A DNA stretch of 48,468 bases. Source: Sphingobacteriales bacterium (GTDB lineage Bacteria > Bacteroidota > Bacteroidia > Chitinophagales > Chitinophagaceae). Shown here piece by piece: positions 47,113-48,468 of the stretch. The stretch spans positions 1-48,468 of the forward strand of contig SEFT01000023.1 of NCBI GenBank assembly GCA_004144175.1. Reading direction: 5' to 3'. Below the pieces are notes generated by a model that did no database searches, was not told the DNA's origin, and saw nothing but the letters and a program-made list of their open reading frames with translations. Every line of letters starts with the position of its first letter. The stretch's first letter is position 1. A program made the position numbers and the translations under genes.

Positions 47113-48457
47113 TTTCTTTCGGTTGTATGATGTTTAATAATTTGTTGCTGAGGTTAGAAACTGTTTCATTTTGAAAGCCGCCAAAGTATATTTCTGTTGT
47201 CTGCATCGATTTATGGCCGAGGCTCTGCTGTATCAAGGCTTTAGATTCGCCGCTCTGTATCGCATGGGTAGTGAAGCTGTGGCGCGCCCAGTTCGTCGAA
47301 AGGTCGATCTTATCCCCACCTTCGCCCATTATACCGGCTGCTTTAGCTACGGCCTTTATATGCTGGTTAATATACCTTACAAACTTTCGCCGGGCTATTA
47401 GCTTGCCCTCTTCATCCATGCGGTCACTTAAAACAGGGAATACGTAGCCCTTACGCGCCGGTGGATTGCCGTAACTCTCAATAACCCATCGGGTATAGTA
47501 GTTTAACGACGCAATAATGGGCTTTGCATTATCCTTTGTTGTGTTGATAGTCTTTGTTCTGTAAAAGGTAATTGTATCGCCTTTTATTTGGCCCCAATCC
47601 AGGTTACATATATCAGCAACGTTTAACCCATTGGTAAAATACGAGAAGAACCAAAACGCCCGCGCCCGTTCCTGTGGGCTGCCTGCTGTTACCTGATGGG
47701 CAAACAGTATCTTTATTGCATCCTGTGTCAAGTCCTTTTTTACTTTCCTGCCCGCTGGTATTACATACTGCCTTTTGCCAAACGGGTACATATCATCTGG
47801 AATGTCCTTTACTGCTATAGCCTTATTGAAAATAGCCCTCAGTGGGCGTAAATAAATGCCTACTGTCGTCCGGCTGCTGCCATTCTGAAGCATCCATGTT
47901 TCGTACCCATTCAAATATTTTGGGGTTATATCAGCAAATGGTAATATAGGTACCACCTTTAACGCTGCTTCGATATTGTCCTCTCGGGTTTTAGCCTGGC
48001 TTAGGTCGATCACCTTTTTTAGCCGGTGGGCCTGGTACATTAGCAGGGACCGTAAAGAAAGACGGTAATTATCAGCGGTGCCGATGTTGCCCTGTTCCCT
48101 TAGTTCTGCAATGTATTCTTTATATGCCGGTATTGCGTCCCCTTTCCGGCCTAACCCTTTATGTAATATCTTTTCAAACGATTCAAATGTAAACCGGGTG
48201 AGCGTTTTTATAACGTCCTTTGCGTTCGTTTCCTGCGCCTGGAGATAGTCGTGTAAGAGCTGGTATTTAGATTTGGGCCTTTGTGCTAAATACGCCCCCT
48301 CAAACTCTTCTGCCGTCAAGTATAGAGGCAGCCCCTTTTCATTTATATGATATAGCCGGGTTTTTGCTGCATGGTACACCCTCAGGTAAACAGAGTGTTT
48401 GCCGTCTGTCCTCGGCTTACGGGTATCGTGATATATCGAAACTTTAACGCTACTCAT
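47105..48457 (-). CDS. tyrosine recombinase (integrase) of the element
   Basis: A 450-aa protein. A SAM-like N-terminal core-binding domain (about residues 110-215) precedes the catalytic domain (about 240-430). Visible active-site elements: K302 (FYRTKTINT), R392-H393 (NWARHSFTT), H415 (LGHKSM) and the nucleophile Y424 (TEIYFGGF). The usual first Arg is replaced: the segment FTNGLNVADICNL has Asn (about 279) where other recombinases have Arg, as also known for the CTnDOT group. It directs integration at tRNA-Lys (inferred from position). It starts 11 bases from the right edge, so its promoter lies outside. Confidence 0.92.
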   Translation of the reverse strand: MSSVKVSIYHDTRKPRTDGKHSVYLRVYHAAKTRLYHINEKGLPLYLTAEEFEGAYLAQRPKSKYQLLHDYLQAQETNAKDVIKTLTRFTFESFEKILHKGLGRKGDAIPAYKEYIAELREQGNIGTADNYRLSLRSLLMYQAHRLKKVIDLSQAKTREDNIEAALKVVPILPFADITPKYLNGYETWMLQNGSSRTTVGIYLRPLRAIFNKAIAVKDIPDDMYPFGKRQYVIPAGRKVKKDLTQDAIKILFAHQVTAGSPQERARAFWFFSYFTNGLNVADICNLDWGQIKGDTITFYRTKTINTTKDNAKPIIASLNYYTRWVIESYGNPPARKGYVFPVLSDRMDEEGKLIARRKFVRYINQHIKAVAKAAGIMGEGGDKIDLSTNWARHSFTTHAIQSGESKALIQQSLGHKSMQTTEIYFGGFQNETVSNLSNKLLNIIQPKENE

Positions 48458-48468
48458 TTATTATACGC

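Noticed and set aside
28367-48468. Retron or diversity-generating retroelement
   Set aside because: No reverse transcriptase motif is present in any frame, and no template/variable repeat pair was seen near the tail genes.

Overview
The window reads as a chromosomal segment of a Bacteroidota bacterium, most likely of the Chitinophagia. Four things support this: promoters of the TTG-N17-20-TAnnTTTG type with no Shine-Dalgarno sites, several secreted proteins with type IX secretion (T9SS) C-terminal sorting domains, an OMP_b-brl_3-type TonB-receptor-like outer-membrane protein, and a eukaryote-like (type 2) IleRS. The species cannot be named from sequence alone.

Bases 1-28.3 kb are ordinary chromosome. 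In order: a small lipoprotein and a retropepsin-fold protein that has lost both catalytic aspartates; a large outer-membrane beta-barrel protein; a membrane-fused spermidine-synthase-like protein; a DksA-like protein with a histone H1-like tail behind ileS; T9SS-exported proteins, one of them frameshifted; an XRE regulator, a GNAT acetyltransferase flanked by 47-bp direct repeats, a PhyH-type dioxygenase, an NAD-binding epimerase, a glycolipid-binding-domain protein, a PfpI/DJ-1 protein and a GT39-like membrane glycosyltransferase; HU and a TfoX-like protein; a tight carotenoid-tailoring operon (CrtX-like glycosyltransferase, CrtZ-like hydroxylase, CrtY-like lycopene cyclase, DUF2141 protein); a lipoprotein; the tRNA methylthiotransferase MtaB; and tRNA-Lys(CTT).

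From the 3' end of tRNA-Lys to the right edge (about 20.1 kb) lies an integrated mobile element. Its left end is about 1.4 kb of apparently noncoding DNA full of direct repeats and palindromes. Next comes a leftward operon of uncharacterised accessory genes headed by a ribbon-helix-helix protein, then rightward orphan genes, a HicBA toxin-antitoxin pair and a T9SS-exported cargo protein. The leftward core operon holds the tyrosine recombinase, an unknown 366-aa protein, an excisionase-like HTH protein, a winged-helix-like protein, a primase-polymerase/SF3 helicase, a PD-(D/E)XK nuclease, a probable tail-assembly chaperone, a short tape-measure protein, two Dit-like baseplate proteins (DUF6046-like), a gpD-like hub and a gpV-like spike.

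The most unusual point is what the element lacks. It has replication, integration and a tail-tip module, but no capsid, portal, terminase, tail tube, sheath or lysis gene that I can recognise. If its right attachment site lies just past the integrase, it may be a phage satellite or domesticated injection device rather than an ordinary prophage. The second notable point is a candidate tiny RNA (promoter plus intrinsic terminator, about 47 nt) encoded against the core operon between the excisionase-like and winged-helix genes.
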